Source: a virus. From it: a stretch of 53,782 bases of DNA. The translations under genes were made by a program, and so were the position numbers. How positions within the stretch are numbered: the first letter of the stretch is position 1; the number at the start of each line of letters is the position of its first letter. The notes under the pieces are model-generated. The model saw only the letters and a list, made by a program, of their open reading frames with translations. It had not been told where the DNA came from and did no database searches. The stretch covers positions 1 through 53,782 of the IMG/VR virus record IMGVR_UViG_3300034375_007338; one strand, given 5' to 3'. Positions 7,120 to 15,961 of this stretch are shown here, in pieces.

Positions 7120-7389
7120 ATGACCGAAGAAGAGATCAAGCAGCTCATCGAAGACCTGCGAAACCTGAAAGGCGACGAGATGTACCTCGCGACCATCGCG
7201 CTACCGATGAAGATCATTGTGGACGTGCTCAACGAGATGTACGGCACGATGGACGAGGCCGAACCCTTGACCCGCGACCACATGGTCGTGCTGCGCGGAG
7301 GCAGTGCTGTGCTGCACGAAGCGACCGAGACCATCCAGGCCGTCATCGACGGCTACTTCGAAGAGAACCCCGACCCCGACCTGAACTGA
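7120..7389 (+). CDS. hypothetical protein, 89 aa
   Basis: A mostly helical acidic protein that starts with a Glu-rich helix (MTEEEIKQLIEDL) and ends in NPDPDLN, like its upstream neighbour. It is coupled to the next gene by TGATG at the stop. No motif identifies a function. Confidence 0.75.
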   Translation: MTEEEIKQLIEDLRNLKGDEMYLATIALPMKIIVDVLNEMYGTMDEAEPLTRDHMVVLRGGSAVLHEATETIQAVIDGYFEENPDPDLN

Positions 7390-7841
7390 TGAAGAACTAC
7401 TCGCAAGGACCCCGCAAAGACTGCCTGCACGGACGCCTGTGGAAGCGCAAGATTCGTCGCTTCCGCAGAGAGAACTCGGATCGGATCGAGTCCGAATACC
7501 AGTGGGAGCTGCTCTGGGACGGCCTGAGTCCTTCCACAGAGAGCATGACCGCACTGGCCACTGCTGAGGACCTGTCTCAGCGAGCCTTCGACCCGCTCTG
7601 CTCCGAAGACGTGGCCTGCGCCACGCTGCGCGACCCGATGACGGCGCTCATTGCGACCCTGGACAGCCACGGGCTCGTCCCCCGCAGCTGCTTCGCTAAC
7701 CCGCTCGACCGGGGGGTGATCACCAACCCGGCTCCGCTGCTGCCGATCCTGATGAAGCACGCGGCGATGCAGCTGAAGCTCCAGGGCGTCGGCCCGACCG
7801 AGGACTGTCTCATTCAAGGCAACGTCGAGGTCGAGCTGTGA
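7389..7841 (+). CDS. hypothetical protein, 150 aa
   Basis: The N-terminus is strongly basic (KRKIRRFRRE), as in nucleic-acid-binding proteins, and the rest is helical. Scattered Cys (residues 12, 71, 76 and further on) do not form a clear zinc site. Its stop overlaps a GTG-start micro-gene. Family unknown. Confidence 0.75.
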   Translation: MKNYSQGPRKDCLHGRLWKRKIRRFRRENSDRIESEYQWELLWDGLSPSTESMTALATAEDLSQRAFDPLCSEDVACATLRDPMTALIATLDSHGLVPRSCFANPLDRGVITNPAPLLPILMKHAAMQLKLQGVGPTEDCLIQGNVEVEL

Positions 7842-7939
7842 CCATCGTCAAAGACGAGCCGTTCCTTTCCGGCAGGGCGGGGTGTATCCTCTCCTACCTG
7901 TTCTTCGCCCTGGCGCTGGCCCTCACCTTCTTCGTGTAG
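7838..7939 (+). CDS. tiny predicted membrane protein, 33 aa
   Basis: The GTG start overlaps the preceding TGA (GTGA) and the stop lies one base before the ATG of the next gene. The residues give a charged N-terminus (TIVKDEPF) and one hydrophobic helix (about residues 16-33: CILSYLFFALALALTFFV). It is too short for most gene callers. It could be a small inner-membrane effector such as a holin-like or exclusion peptide, but only the topology is visible. Confidence 0.6.
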   Translation: MTIVKDEPFLSGRAGCILSYLFFALALALTFFV

Positions 7940-7940
7940 T

Positions 7941-8117
7941 ATGTTCGTTGACCTTGCATTGAAGACCCTGATCGTGGGTCTGTTCCTCGGAGCCCTCGGA
8001 TCTATGTGCGCCTACGTTGGCCACGAGTACGGATTCGAGTCGGGCATCGGCTTCTCGTTCTTGGGCGCTATCGCCCTTTCCTCTACCTTGCTGGCCTCGT
8101 CCAGCCCTCGACAATGA
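7941..8117 (+). CDS. small predicted membrane protein, 58 aa
   Basis: ATG 7941 follows the previous stop by one base and the stop overlaps the next ATG (ATGA at 8114-8117). Two hydrophobic segments are seen (about residues 6-25 and 36-52, Gly/Ala/Leu-rich) separated by a short polar loop (HEYGFESG). A two-helix membrane protein next to a one-helix one resembles small lysis or exclusion pairs, but no family is recognised. Confidence 0.65.
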   Translation: MFVDLALKTLIVGLFLGALGSMCAYVGHEYGFESGIGFSFLGAIALSSTLLASSSPRQ

Positions 8118-8443
8118 AACGTATTTCACCGGGCCACGCCGCCCTCATGATCTCCCAGCTCCCGCGCAACGGGCAGCTCTTCTCCTGCAAGTGGATCAAG
8201 AAGAACGGCGAGGTGCGCTTCGGCACCTTCCGGCTGGCCGAGACCATGTCCAAGGACAAGACCGGGGAAGGACTCAAGTTCGACCCGGCCAAGAAGGGCC
8301 TTCTTGTCGTCTACGACACGCGCAAGAAGGCGTACCGCATGATCACCGTTTCGACCATTGTCGAGATGAAGATCGACCGTGAGGAGTACCTGATTGTCAG
8401 GGACTCCGTTCTCGAACCCACCCCCGCAGAGCTTCCTTTCTGA
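8114..8443 (+). CDS. small beta-barrel (SH3-like, DUF2693-type?) protein, 109 aa
   Basis: ATG 8114 is chosen because it overlaps the previous stop; the longer upstream frame crosses the membrane gene. The pattern 'WIKKNGEVRFGTF ... KKGLLVVYDTRKKAYRMITV' resembles the strand order of small SH3-like phage proteins grouped as DUF2693 (a charged KKDG turn, a G-T strand, then YD..KK.YR). Basic and soluble, with a Pro-rich C-terminus. Likely a nucleic-acid or protein binding accessory factor. The assignment is by pattern memory only. Confidence 0.65.
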   Translation: MKRISPGHAALMISQLPRNGQLFSCKWIKKNGEVRFGTFRLAETMSKDKTGEGLKFDPAKKGLLVVYDTRKKAYRMITVSTIVEMKIDREEYLIVRDSVLEPTPAELPF

Positions 8444-8721
8444 TGCAGAACTTCCCCGAACCCGACGAACCCTACGACGCCTCTGTCTTCGTGCCTGAGC
8501 CTGACCAGACCGCTGAGGTCATCCGAGAGCTTCGGAAGAAGTCCAAGCTGTCGCGAGCCCAGGTCGCCGTCAAGGCAGGCATCGGCATCGGCGTGCTTGA
8601 GCGCGTCGAGCAGGGTAAGCAGAGCCCGTCCCTGATGACCCTCCTGGGCCTCGCCTACGTCTTCGACGTTGGCGTCGAGGAGATCCTGGACGCGGCTCAC
8701 GACGTGCCGTACAAGGCATGA
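8443..8721 (+). CDS. XRE/Cro-C1 family helix-turn-helix regulator, 92 aa
   Basis: Residues 25-82 match the XRE fold: IRELRKKSKLSRAQVAVKAG (helices 1-2), then IGVLERVEQGKQSPSLMTLLGLAYVFDV with the typical E.G...PS...L..LA..F motif. The N-terminal 22 residues are acidic and Pro-rich. It is coupled by TGATG to the upstream gene and by ATGA to a tiny membrane gene. It probably regulates the early or replication genes around it. No integrase was seen, so it need not be a lysogeny repressor. Confidence 0.85.
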   Translation: MQNFPEPDEPYDASVFVPEPDQTAEVIRELRKKSKLSRAQVAVKAGIGIGVLERVEQGKQSPSLMTLLGLAYVFDVGVEEILDAAHDVPYKA

Positions 8722-8813
8722 ATCCGCTCGTAGCTATCGCTGTGGCACCGCTGCTCCCGTATTGGCTGCTGTACAAGGCAGTCGAGTGGACGTGCCTCCA
8801 GCTGTCTGACTGA
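8718..8813 (+). CDS. tiny predicted membrane protein, 31 aa
   Basis: The ATG overlaps the XRE stop (ATGA). One hydrophobic segment (about residues 4-19, LVAIAVAPLLPYWLLY) is followed by an amphipathic tail. It ends the first gene run just before a hairpin. Function unknown. Confidence 0.55.
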   Translation: MNPLVAIAVAPLLPYWLLYKAVEWTCLQLSD

Positions 8814-8822
8814 GTTGTATGG

Positions 8823-8850
8823 AAGTCCCAGGGCCGCACCCCTGGGGCTT
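8823..8850 (+). terminator. hairpin between the early run and the primase gene
   Basis: CCCAGGG (8827-8833) pairs with CCCTGGG (8840-8846), extended by AAG/CTT with a U-G pair. No T run follows, so this may be a partial terminator or attenuator that separates early from replication genes. A TGCTATTGT sequence just downstream (near 8852) resembles an extended -10 promoter element. Confidence 0.55.
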
Positions 8851-8885
8851 CTGCTATTGTCGAAGATCGACCCCTTTCCGCACCT

Positions 8886-11594
8886 ATGCCCGGACTCCTC
8901 ACGTTCCCTACCCGTTATGTCCCCGGCTACGGACCCGACCGCCCGCTCACAGCAGGGGGAAACTGGTTCGAAGGCACGACCGCGTTCACACAGCGGTTTG
9001 ACTCTGCTGCCCACGGCGTCTGCTACGAGCCCGTGCTCGTCGATGGCCTCGCTGTAAGACTGACGAAGCCTGCCGTTCGCCAGAACATCATCAAGCCCGA
9101 TCAGGTGCGCTGCCAGTGGATCGCGGTGGACGTGGACCTGCCGGGCAAGGCCGACTGGACCGAGGCGCTCCTGGGCGAGCACAACGCGCTGCTGGAGGCT
9201 CTGCCCTACCCTCTCAACCAGTGGCTCTACTGGCACACGACCGAGCACGGGTATCACCTGTGGTACTTGCTCGACGAGACCGTGATGCCGCACCAGCACG
9301 AGAGTCTGTCTCAGTCCGTGCGCGACGGGCTGGTCCTCAACGGGGTCGAGGCCGACGAGACCTGCCGCGACTGGACGCGCCTCGTGGCGCTGCCCAGGAT
9401 CATCAAGGAGAACGGCATCAGCACTGCCGAGCAGCCCTGGTTCTCCGAGCGGTGGCAAGCTGGCGAAGACGGGCTCGCACTCACGCTCCAGGTCGGGTCG
9501 ATCTCTGTCGCAGCGGCAACGCCTTCCAAAGGCCCGGCCATGCCCGTCTCGACCGGGTCTGGTCCCTCATTTGCCTACAGCCCCGAGGACGCGCTCGGGC
9601 TCGTCTACACGCACGGCGACCTGGACTACCCGACCGAGAAGGGGCGCATCCTTCGCAAGGCGGTTGAGAGCAGCCTCATGCGGGCCGGGAACCATACCAT
9701 CGCCGCCGAGCAAGTCCTCGACGGTCAGCCCTTCCCGCAGGGGATGCGCGACACGTCCGTGGCACAGACCGTGGGCTGGCTGGTCTCGAAGGCCCGGTCG
9801 GTCTCAGCCAAGGGCATCACTCCCGACCACCTGCTCGGGCTGCTCTTGCCCGCGTGCCAAGCGACAGACATCGACTCAGGTCCGCAGGACAACGGCAGGC
9901 CGTGGATCGAGAAGGCGGCAGAGAAGACCCTGGAGTACTGGCGCTCAGACGAGGAGTCTGCTGCACGCAAGCAAGTCGAGCTGATCCGCAAGGCACAGAA
10001 CTCGACCACGCCCGAGGGCCTGTGCGACCTTCTCTACAACAAGCTGAAGGACCCGCTCCTGAACCGTGCGACCAACGAAAGCTGGTACGAGCAGCTTCAG
10101 ACGTATGCGTTCGTTCAGACCTCGGCCACTAGCGTGTTCTGCCTCGCACCCAACGGCTGCTACCAAGGGCCGTTCCCCTCGTTCCTGATGGCGATCGGGA
10201 TGTCTGCACGGAATGGGGTCGGGGTACTGCTCGGCGTGCGGTGGATCGACGACTCGGGCAAGACCAAGGAGATCTCTGAGTCGAGCGCCAAGAAGGACTA
10301 CTGCCGCTTCGCGACGGTCGAGCGGCAGGTCTATCACCCGCTCTCGATCCCTGAAGAGGATCGCTTCGAGCCTACGCGCCTGGACCAGCAGCAAGTGTGC
10401 CTCTTCGAGCGCAAGTTCAGGCCGCAGGAGATCGCCGCCGCACGCAGCGAGTGGGTCGAAAAGTACCTGCACGTCCTGACCGGGTCGTCGCCCGAAAAGC
10501 TCACCGAGGACTACAGGCAGCTGATCTACTGGCTGACCTACCTGCGAGACTTCGACAGCTCGCAGCTGCCCATGCTGTACATCTACGGCACCGCTCGTTC
10601 GGGCAAGACTCTCCTGGGCAACGCCATTGAGATGCAGGCGGCGACCGCTCGCCCGAGCACTGCCGGGGGCAACTACAACTCGCACTACGCCAAGGGCCTG
10701 ATCCTGATCTACGACGACGTGCAGCCGATCTCCTACGGCAACCACGGGCAGATGAAGCGGGCCTTGGGCGAGTTCCTGAACGTACTGTCGGGTCAGCAGG
10801 TCGAGGTCCACGAGAAGTACAAGGACGCGCGGGGGCTTCAGTACCCCTGGCGCGTGGTCGTGCTCAACAACTCGTCGGCGTTCTTCGACGACCTGATGCA
10901 GTCCCACAATTCGCACTCCGACCGAGACAAGCGAGACGCCCTGGCTCGTCGAAGCATTCTGCTCAAGGTCAACCCGTACTGCCGCGAGTGGTTGTTTGAC
11001 AATGCTAGGGGCCGGGCCGACGTGGTTTCGGAAGTCGCCGCGCACATCGCGTGGATGAATCAGAACCGTGAGGAGCTTCAGCCCATCTTCTCGGAGTATG
11101 AGAAGCTCGCGGAGCCCGGAGGCATGCGCCTCGTGTCGAACACTCTGGCGATGGGGACCGCAGAGTCTTCGCAATCTCTGGACGAGATTCAGATGATCGC
11201 CGCCGTGGTCCGTCAGCTGTCGAAGTGCCTCCGGTCGAGCATGATCAACGACAACTACGCGATCATGGATCGCTCGGGACAGGTCCTGGCTGTGCGCGGG
11301 GCCTTGATGGAAGCTCTTGGGGCCAAGGAAGCGACGACTTCGCAGCGGTTCCACATGAAGCAAGCCATTGGCTCGGTCATGAACCAGTGCGGAGTCAGTG
11401 CTACTCAAGGCACTGCCATGCAGAAGGTCGAGGGGCAGTGGGTCGAGTCACCCACCAAGTCAGGCAAGCGGCGATGGTTCGCACTCGACTTCCAGGCGCT
11501 CTCGCATTTCTGCGAGTTCCTGCCGCCGGGGATCGACCACACAGTGCAGGAGCTGATCGAGGAGTGCCAGGAGGTACGAGACCTTGGACTATAA
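8886..11594 (+). CDS. AEP-type primase fused to SF3 helicase, 902 aa
   Basis: The N-terminal domain carries archaeo-eukaryotic primase signatures: WIAVDVD with metal ligands D82 and D84, GYHLWYL with H124, and RDWTRLVALPR around D162. The C-terminal half is a superfamily 3 helicase: Walker A GTARSGKT at about 568-575, Walker B LILIYDD at about 605-611, and a sensor-like VVVLNNSSAF near 657. Such fusions (D5/PrimPol-helicase type) prime and unwind DNA at phage replication forks. ATG 8886 is the first in-frame ATG. It is the first gene of the replication module, and its end overlaps the frame of the nuclease gene. Confidence 0.9.
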   Translation: MPGLLTFPTRYVPGYGPDRPLTAGGNWFEGTTAFTQRFDSAAHGVCYEPVLVDGLAVRLTKPAVRQNIIKPDQVRCQWIAVDVDLPGKADWTEALLGEHNALLEALPYPLNQWLYWHTTEHGYHLWYLLDETVMPHQHESLSQSVRDGLVLNGVEADETCRDWTRLVALPRIIKENGISTAEQPWFSERWQAGEDGLALTLQVGSISVAAATPSKGPAMPVSTGSGPSFAYSPEDALGLVYTHGDLDYPTEKGRILRKAVESSLMRAGNHTIAAEQVLDGQPFPQGMRDTSVAQTVGWLVSKARSVSAKGITPDHLLGLLLPACQATDIDSGPQDNGRPWIEKAAEKTLEYWRSDEESAARKQVELIRKAQNSTTPEGLCDLLYNKLKDPLLNRATNESWYEQLQTYAFVQTSATSVFCLAPNGCYQGPFPSFLMAIGMSARNGVGVLLGVRWIDDSGKTKEISESSAKKDYCRFATVERQVYHPLSIPEEDRFEPTRLDQQQVCLFERKFRPQEIAAARSEWVEKYLHVLTGSSPEKLTEDYRQLIYWLTYLRDFDSSQLPMLYIYGTARSGKTLLGNAIEMQAATARPSTAGGNYNSHYAKGLILIYDDVQPISYGNHGQMKRALGEFLNVLSGQQVEVHEKYKDARGLQYPWRVVVLNNSSAFFDDLMQSHNSHSDRDKRDALARRSILLKVNPYCREWLFDNARGRADVVSEVAAHIAWMNQNREELQPIFSEYEKLAEPGGMRLVSNTLAMGTAESSQSLDEIQMIAAVVRQLSKCLRSSMINDNYAIMDRSGQVLAVRGALMEALGAKEATTSQRFHMKQAIGSVMNQCGVSATQGTAMQKVEGQWVESPTKSGKRRWFALDFQALSHFCEFLPPGIDHTVQELIEECQEVRDLGL

Positions 11595-11625
11595 GAGCGA
11601 TAGCTTTGATCCGCCCAAGGGCGCG

Positions 11626-13230
11626 ATGGTTGCAACCACAACTTCGATCAAGGAGTGGAAGGACTGTAAGCGCAAGTGGTACTTGACCCGCGTTGCCGGG
11701 ATGCCCCAGCCCGCTAACGCCGCGTTTAGGATCGGTTCGATCTTGCACCTGTGTGTGGAGCGTTGGCTGCTGTGCCCTCAGGACACCGTCCCGGCACCGG
11801 GGCAGCTCCCTGACCAACCTGTGGACGAGCATGGCAACTATGGCTCCGGCAGCGTCCTGTACAACCAGACCCCCGGCAACCAAGTCGATCTATTTCCCCA
11901 CGAGTGGTGGAAGTACCAAGACCGAGACGGGCGCTGGAACGAGATCGACGAGCCCGATCAAGAGCTAGTCAAAGCCCTGGTGCGAGAGGGAATCTCTAAC
12001 GGCACCGTGGTGCGGCTTCCCGAGGGGCAGGTCGAGAAGAAGTTCTGGCTCCCCTTGGACGGTAACCAGGGCCTGCTCTGGCTCACCTCCCTGGCTGACT
12101 ACCACAGCGCCCCGTTGGCCACGCTCGAAGACCACAAGACCACCAAGTCCCTCAGGTGGGCCGTCAACGAAGACACGATCGCTGACAACTACCAGCTTCA
12201 GATCTACGCGCTCTGGATGTGCGACGAGTATGAGATCGAGGACGGAGTTCACGTCGCGCACAACATCTTCATCAAGGACTACCTGAACCCCCGCACAAAA
12301 AAGGTGCAAGGGTTCATCTCCAAAGACAGGACCGAAGAAATGCGGAGCTACCTCCGCTCTACCGTTCAGGAGATGCTAGACTTGAGGGACGCCTCTCCCG
12401 ATTGGGAAGAGGTCACTCCGAATTGGTCGTCGTGCGATTCCTACGGCGGCTGTGTCTATCGAGGCATCTGTTCAAACCTCGAATCCATTTCTGATTTTCA
12501 ACTACGCATGAACCCTCCCACCCCTACCTCGCCTCAACTCGCTTCCGGTCCCCCTCCCCTGGCTAACTCAGCTCCTGCTGTAGCCAAGCCGAACCTTGAG
12601 ACAGCACGAGGCAAAGCCCCCTGGGCTGCTCCGGCGTGTCCTGTGTGCGGGGGACTAGGCGTTCAGATCAACGGCAGTGCGTGCCCTCACTGCCAGACCA
12701 TCACGGGCATCCTGCCCATGAACTACACATGGGGCTGGAACACTCAAGGTGACTTTGAGGTCTGGCACGATGCCCCTGAGCACACTCGTGCCGCCGCGCC
12801 CGAGCCCGAGCCGGAGCCCGAGCCCACGCCGGGTCCTGAGCCCGCCGCTCCCGTCGAGGTCCCTGACCAAGGTTTTGGAGACCGCCTGAAGGTCGTCGGC
12901 AAGGAAGGCTACAAGGGCAAGGGACGCCCGCCCAAGGCGTTCACCCTGTACATCGACTGCTTGCCTTCAGGAGGCATTGAGAAGGTGTGGCAACTCTCAG
13001 CCGCACTGAAGGTCATCAGCGACCTGTACCAGGAGCGCGTTGGAGAGAGCTACTGGGCGGCTGACACATGGAAGCGAAGAGACTTTCAGCAGCTTTGTCT
13101 CCCTGACGTGATCGCCGCTGTGGACAAGGAAGCTGTCTACGTCAATAGCGACATCTACGAGATCAAACAGCTGGCAGGGATGCTCGAAGCTCACGCGGGC
13201 AAGGTCGTTCGAAGCACTGCTTCTCGATGA
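11626..13230 (+). CDS. RecB/Cas4-like PD-(D/E)XK nuclease with C-terminal zinc-ribbon extension, 534 aa
   Basis: Residues 1-285 show the RecB-family fold: H41/E45 in GSILHLCVE, D158 in LADYH, the D169-H-K171 core and QxxxY at 190-194. Cys14 together with C270, C276 and C282 match the four-Cys iron-sulfur arrangement of Cas4/AddB nucleases. After a Pro-rich linker come two CxxC pairs (CPVCGG, CPHC), a Glu-Pro repeat, and a C-terminal domain of about 110 residues that I do not recognise. An alternative TTG start at 11584 would add 14 residues. It probably works with the following helicase in end resection, recombination or host DNA degradation. Confidence 0.85.
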   Translation: MVATTTSIKEWKDCKRKWYLTRVAGMPQPANAAFRIGSILHLCVERWLLCPQDTVPAPGQLPDQPVDEHGNYGSGSVLYNQTPGNQVDLFPHEWWKYQDRDGRWNEIDEPDQELVKALVREGISNGTVVRLPEGQVEKKFWLPLDGNQGLLWLTSLADYHSAPLATLEDHKTTKSLRWAVNEDTIADNYQLQIYALWMCDEYEIEDGVHVAHNIFIKDYLNPRTKKVQGFISKDRTEEMRSYLRSTVQEMLDLRDASPDWEEVTPNWSSCDSYGGCVYRGICSNLESISDFQLRMNPPTPTSPQLASGPPPLANSAPAVAKPNLETARGKAPWAAPACPVCGGLGVQINGSACPHCQTITGILPMNYTWGWNTQGDFEVWHDAPEHTRAAAPEPEPEPEPTPGPEPAAPVEVPDQGFGDRLKVVGKEGYKGKGRPPKAFTLYIDCLPSGGIEKVWQLSAALKVISDLYQERVGESYWAADTWKRRDFQQLCLPDVIAAVDKEAVYVNSDIYEIKQLAGMLEAHAGKVVRSTASR

Positions 13231-15227
13231 GGACTCTCCAGCAGGACAACCAACGCATAGCGCAGCTGCCTGTGATGCCTCGTCCCACCGAAGAGTGGGC
13301 CGTGGAGTACTCGAAGCACGTCACGCTCGCGTCTGCTCCACTTAACCCGGACGGCTCACCGTTCACGTTGAAGCTGGAGCAGGCGTGGGCGCTGGCGAGC
13401 TACCAGCAGTACGGCGGCTTCTTCGCGCCTATCCCCGTGGGCGGCGGCAAGACTTTGATCTCTTTGTGTGTGCCGCACATCGGCTTCAAGTTCCGTGGGC
13501 ACAAGAAGGCCATGCTGCTAATCCCGCCCAGTCTGGGCGACCAGCTCATTCAGCGAGACCTGCCCTGGGTCCGCGAGCGAATGCCGCTGGGGTACAACTG
13601 GTACAGCCTTGTCGGCAAGTCAAAGGCCGCGCGGACCAAGATCATCAGCAAGGACCGTCCGGGGCTCTACATCGTGCCGTACACGGCGCTGTCTAACCTC
13701 GACGGACTGGAAGTCATGCGAGGCATTTCACCTACGCTGGTGATTGCCGACGAAGCCCATACGTTGGCCAACGACTCGGCCCGCTCAAAGAGGTATTGGG
13801 GCGTGCTTCAGGAGATCGAGCAAGCTCAGGGTCGTCCTGTCGAGTTCTGCGCGTTGTCTGGCACGATGGCAAAGAAGCGGCTCAAGGACTTCTGGAAGCT
13901 CATGCGTCAAGCGATGGGTGAGAACGCGCCGCTGCCATTGAACTCTCAGAACCTCGACGAGTGGGACGAGACGATGGCAGCAGACGGCAACAACTACATC
14001 ACCCTTGCGTGCTCCTGGTTGCCTCCCTGGGCCGAGATCCAGTTCCCTGACGAGAAGTTCACGCGAGACACCGTAGGCGCACGAGCGGCCTTTCAGGCCC
14101 GTCTGAAGAGCGCCCCTGGCGTGATCACGGGAGGTGACGCTTCCTGCGCCGCCGACTTGAAGATCGGTCACTTCGAGGTGCCGGACGATCCTGGGGCAAA
14201 GGGCTGGGACGAGCTTCAGCAGATGAAGCACAACCTGGAGACCCTAGGCATGAAGCCGAACGGCGAGTTGGTCTCTACGCCGATGCACATCTACAACATC
14301 TCAGCCGAGCTGTCTTGCGGGTTCTACAACGACCCGTTCTGGCCAGAGGCTGAGGTCGTATCTCGACGCAAGGAAATCTCAGTCGCAGAAGCGGAGGTGC
14401 TGCTTGATCGCTCGAAGCGATACCTTGAAGCAGACCAGACGTACCGTTCTGTGCTGTTCCCGTGGGTGCGGTCCAGCCCCCTGGGTTTTGACTCTGACCT
14501 ACAGGTCGGCCAGAAGATCGCTAACGGAGAGACGCAGGGTATCGACTCTGCGGTCGTCCAAGGGTGGCATGAACGGCAAGCAGCTGACTTCGAGCATCGC
14601 ATCGAGAGAGATCACCGCTACGTCATGGTCTGCGACTGGAAGCTGGACGCCGTGGTCTCGCGGGTCAAGCGCGTCGTGAAGGACCGAAAGACGGGCACCC
14701 TGGTGTGGGCACATAACCACGCAGTGGTGGATCGCCTGATCGAGAAGCTGCAAGGGGCCGGGTTGGAGACTTACGGCGTCAGTCCTCGTCACGCGAAGCG
14801 CAACATGGACCTGCTGTACGACAAGAGCTACCGCAACTGCGTCTTCGTCTTGAGCCTGGGCCGCTGCGCTCACGGGCTCAACCTTCAGCACAACTTCCAC
14901 ACGAACGTCTACGCCCAGGTCGTCCGCTCGGCAGCGTACTTTGAGCAAAGCCTGGGCCGCACGCACCGCCAGGGGCAGCAGGCCGAGGAGGTTTACGCTG
15001 AGGTCGTGTTGACGGAAGGAACCGATCACGATACCCTCGGAGCGTGCCTCGTTGAGGCGACGTTTACCCACCAAGTTTTGGGTAATGATCACAAAGCTAT
15101 CTTGGCGGCATGGGATCCGCCTCCGCGACTGCCCCCGCCCGAGATGCTTAGGAGCAAGGTGCCGAACGTAGAATCTTTGGCACCATCAGTAGCAAGGGAG
15201 TACCTCCGTAGGTTCGGATGTGCCTGA
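13227..15227 (+). CDS. SNF2-like SF2 helicase/translocase, 666 aa
   Basis: Helicase motifs in order: I (PVGGGKT, residues 70-76), II (DEAH at 175-178), III (ALSGT), V (GLNLQ) and VI (QSLGRTHRQGQ, arginines near 578-581). The RQGQ form of motif VI is typical of SNF2-like enzymes. It overlaps the nuclease gene by four bases and probably acts with it on branched or recombining DNA. There is no separate DNA-binding domain I can name, and the C-terminal 60 residues are unassigned. Confidence 0.88.
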   Translation: MRTLQQDNQRIAQLPVMPRPTEEWAVEYSKHVTLASAPLNPDGSPFTLKLEQAWALASYQQYGGFFAPIPVGGGKTLISLCVPHIGFKFRGHKKAMLLIPPSLGDQLIQRDLPWVRERMPLGYNWYSLVGKSKAARTKIISKDRPGLYIVPYTALSNLDGLEVMRGISPTLVIADEAHTLANDSARSKRYWGVLQEIEQAQGRPVEFCALSGTMAKKRLKDFWKLMRQAMGENAPLPLNSQNLDEWDETMAADGNNYITLACSWLPPWAEIQFPDEKFTRDTVGARAAFQARLKSAPGVITGGDASCAADLKIGHFEVPDDPGAKGWDELQQMKHNLETLGMKPNGELVSTPMHIYNISAELSCGFYNDPFWPEAEVVSRRKEISVAEAEVLLDRSKRYLEADQTYRSVLFPWVRSSPLGFDSDLQVGQKIANGETQGIDSAVVQGWHERQAADFEHRIERDHRYVMVCDWKLDAVVSRVKRVVKDRKTGTLVWAHNHAVVDRLIEKLQGAGLETYGVSPRHAKRNMDLLYDKSYRNCVFVLSLGRCAHGLNLQHNFHTNVYAQVVRSAAYFEQSLGRTHRQGQQAEEVYAEVVLTEGTDHDTLGACLVEATFTHQVLGNDHKAILAAWDPPPRLPPPEMLRSKVPNVESLAPSVAREYLRRFGCA

Positions 15228-15255
15228 GCTAACAACCACGAGACTAGAGATAGAG

Positions 15256-15888
15256 ATGAACGAGAACGCCCCCACCCTTCCTCCGAACGCCCCGCAACAG
15301 ATGGCTGCTCAACCGCAGCCCCTGAGCTTCGACTTTTCCGAAGGTGATTCGAAGCAGGTCATGCAAGGCAGCGGCCCGACTTTCCAGCCGGGCACCTACT
15401 GGTGGACTCTGACCAAGGTCGAGTACCGCCAGTCCAAAGACCCTCAGAAGTCCGGCGCGATGCTGGCCATCATTGAGGGTGTGATCACCAAGAACCTGTC
15501 CGCTGACGGCACCGGGGAGTCTCCGGGCGTCACCCGCGCTTGCGTCTTGGTGAAGAGCAACGAGTTCGGCTTCTATCCGACCATCCGCAAGTTCCTGGCT
15601 TGCCTCCAGGAGATCTCGGACCCGAACCAGACTCGCACCAACTCGTTCAACGACGTGCTCAACAACCCGGCGACCTACGCTGGGGTGACGCTCAAGACGC
15701 GAGTCACTCAGAAGATGTCCAGGGCGAACCGCCCGTACAACATCTTCGATTGGGACGGCATCGTCTCCGACGCGGAAGTCGATGCTCACTTCGCAACGAA
15801 CCCTGAGCTTGACCTCCTCGCTCGACCCTCCGGCAGTAGGGCCGCGCAAGGTCTCGGATCTCCTTCTCAGTACTTTGTCACGAAGTAG
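15256..15888 (+). CDS. putative single-stranded DNA-binding/DUF669-like protein, 210 aa
   Basis: ATG 15256 is preferred over GTG 15220 because it is preceded by a purine-rich AGAGATAGAG stretch. The N-terminus is Pro/Gln-rich and flexible. The core (PGTYWWTLTKVEYRQSKDPQKSG, then a long helix and NRPYNIFDWD) resembles the DUF669-type proteins that often sit between helicase and polymerase genes and are thought to bind ssDNA. Its position just before the polymerase supports that role. The evidence is pattern and context, not a catalytic motif. Confidence 0.6.
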   Translation: MNENAPTLPPNAPQQMAAQPQPLSFDFSEGDSKQVMQGSGPTFQPGTYWWTLTKVEYRQSKDPQKSGAMLAIIEGVITKNLSADGTGESPGVTRACVLVKSNEFGFYPTIRKFLACLQEISDPNQTRTNSFNDVLNNPATYAGVTLKTRVTQKMSRANRPYNIFDWDGIVSDAEVDAHFATNPELDLLARPSGSRAAQGLGSPSQYFVTK

Positions 15889-15913
15889 GACTCAGTTGGC
15901 AGACTGAGGTCTA

Positions 15914-15953
15914 GGGGGGAGCTTTTGGTAGGGGCTTCCCCCGTTTCTATTTG
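15914..15953 (+). terminator. hairpin followed by T-rich tract, before the polymerase gene
   Basis: A G-rich arm (15914-15922) pairs imperfectly with GCTTCCCCC (15934-15942), and GTTTCTATTT follows. This probable intrinsic terminator separates the helicase operon from the DNA polymerase, so the polymerase may have its own promoter. Confidence 0.65.
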
Positions 15954-15961
15954 AGGTTGCT

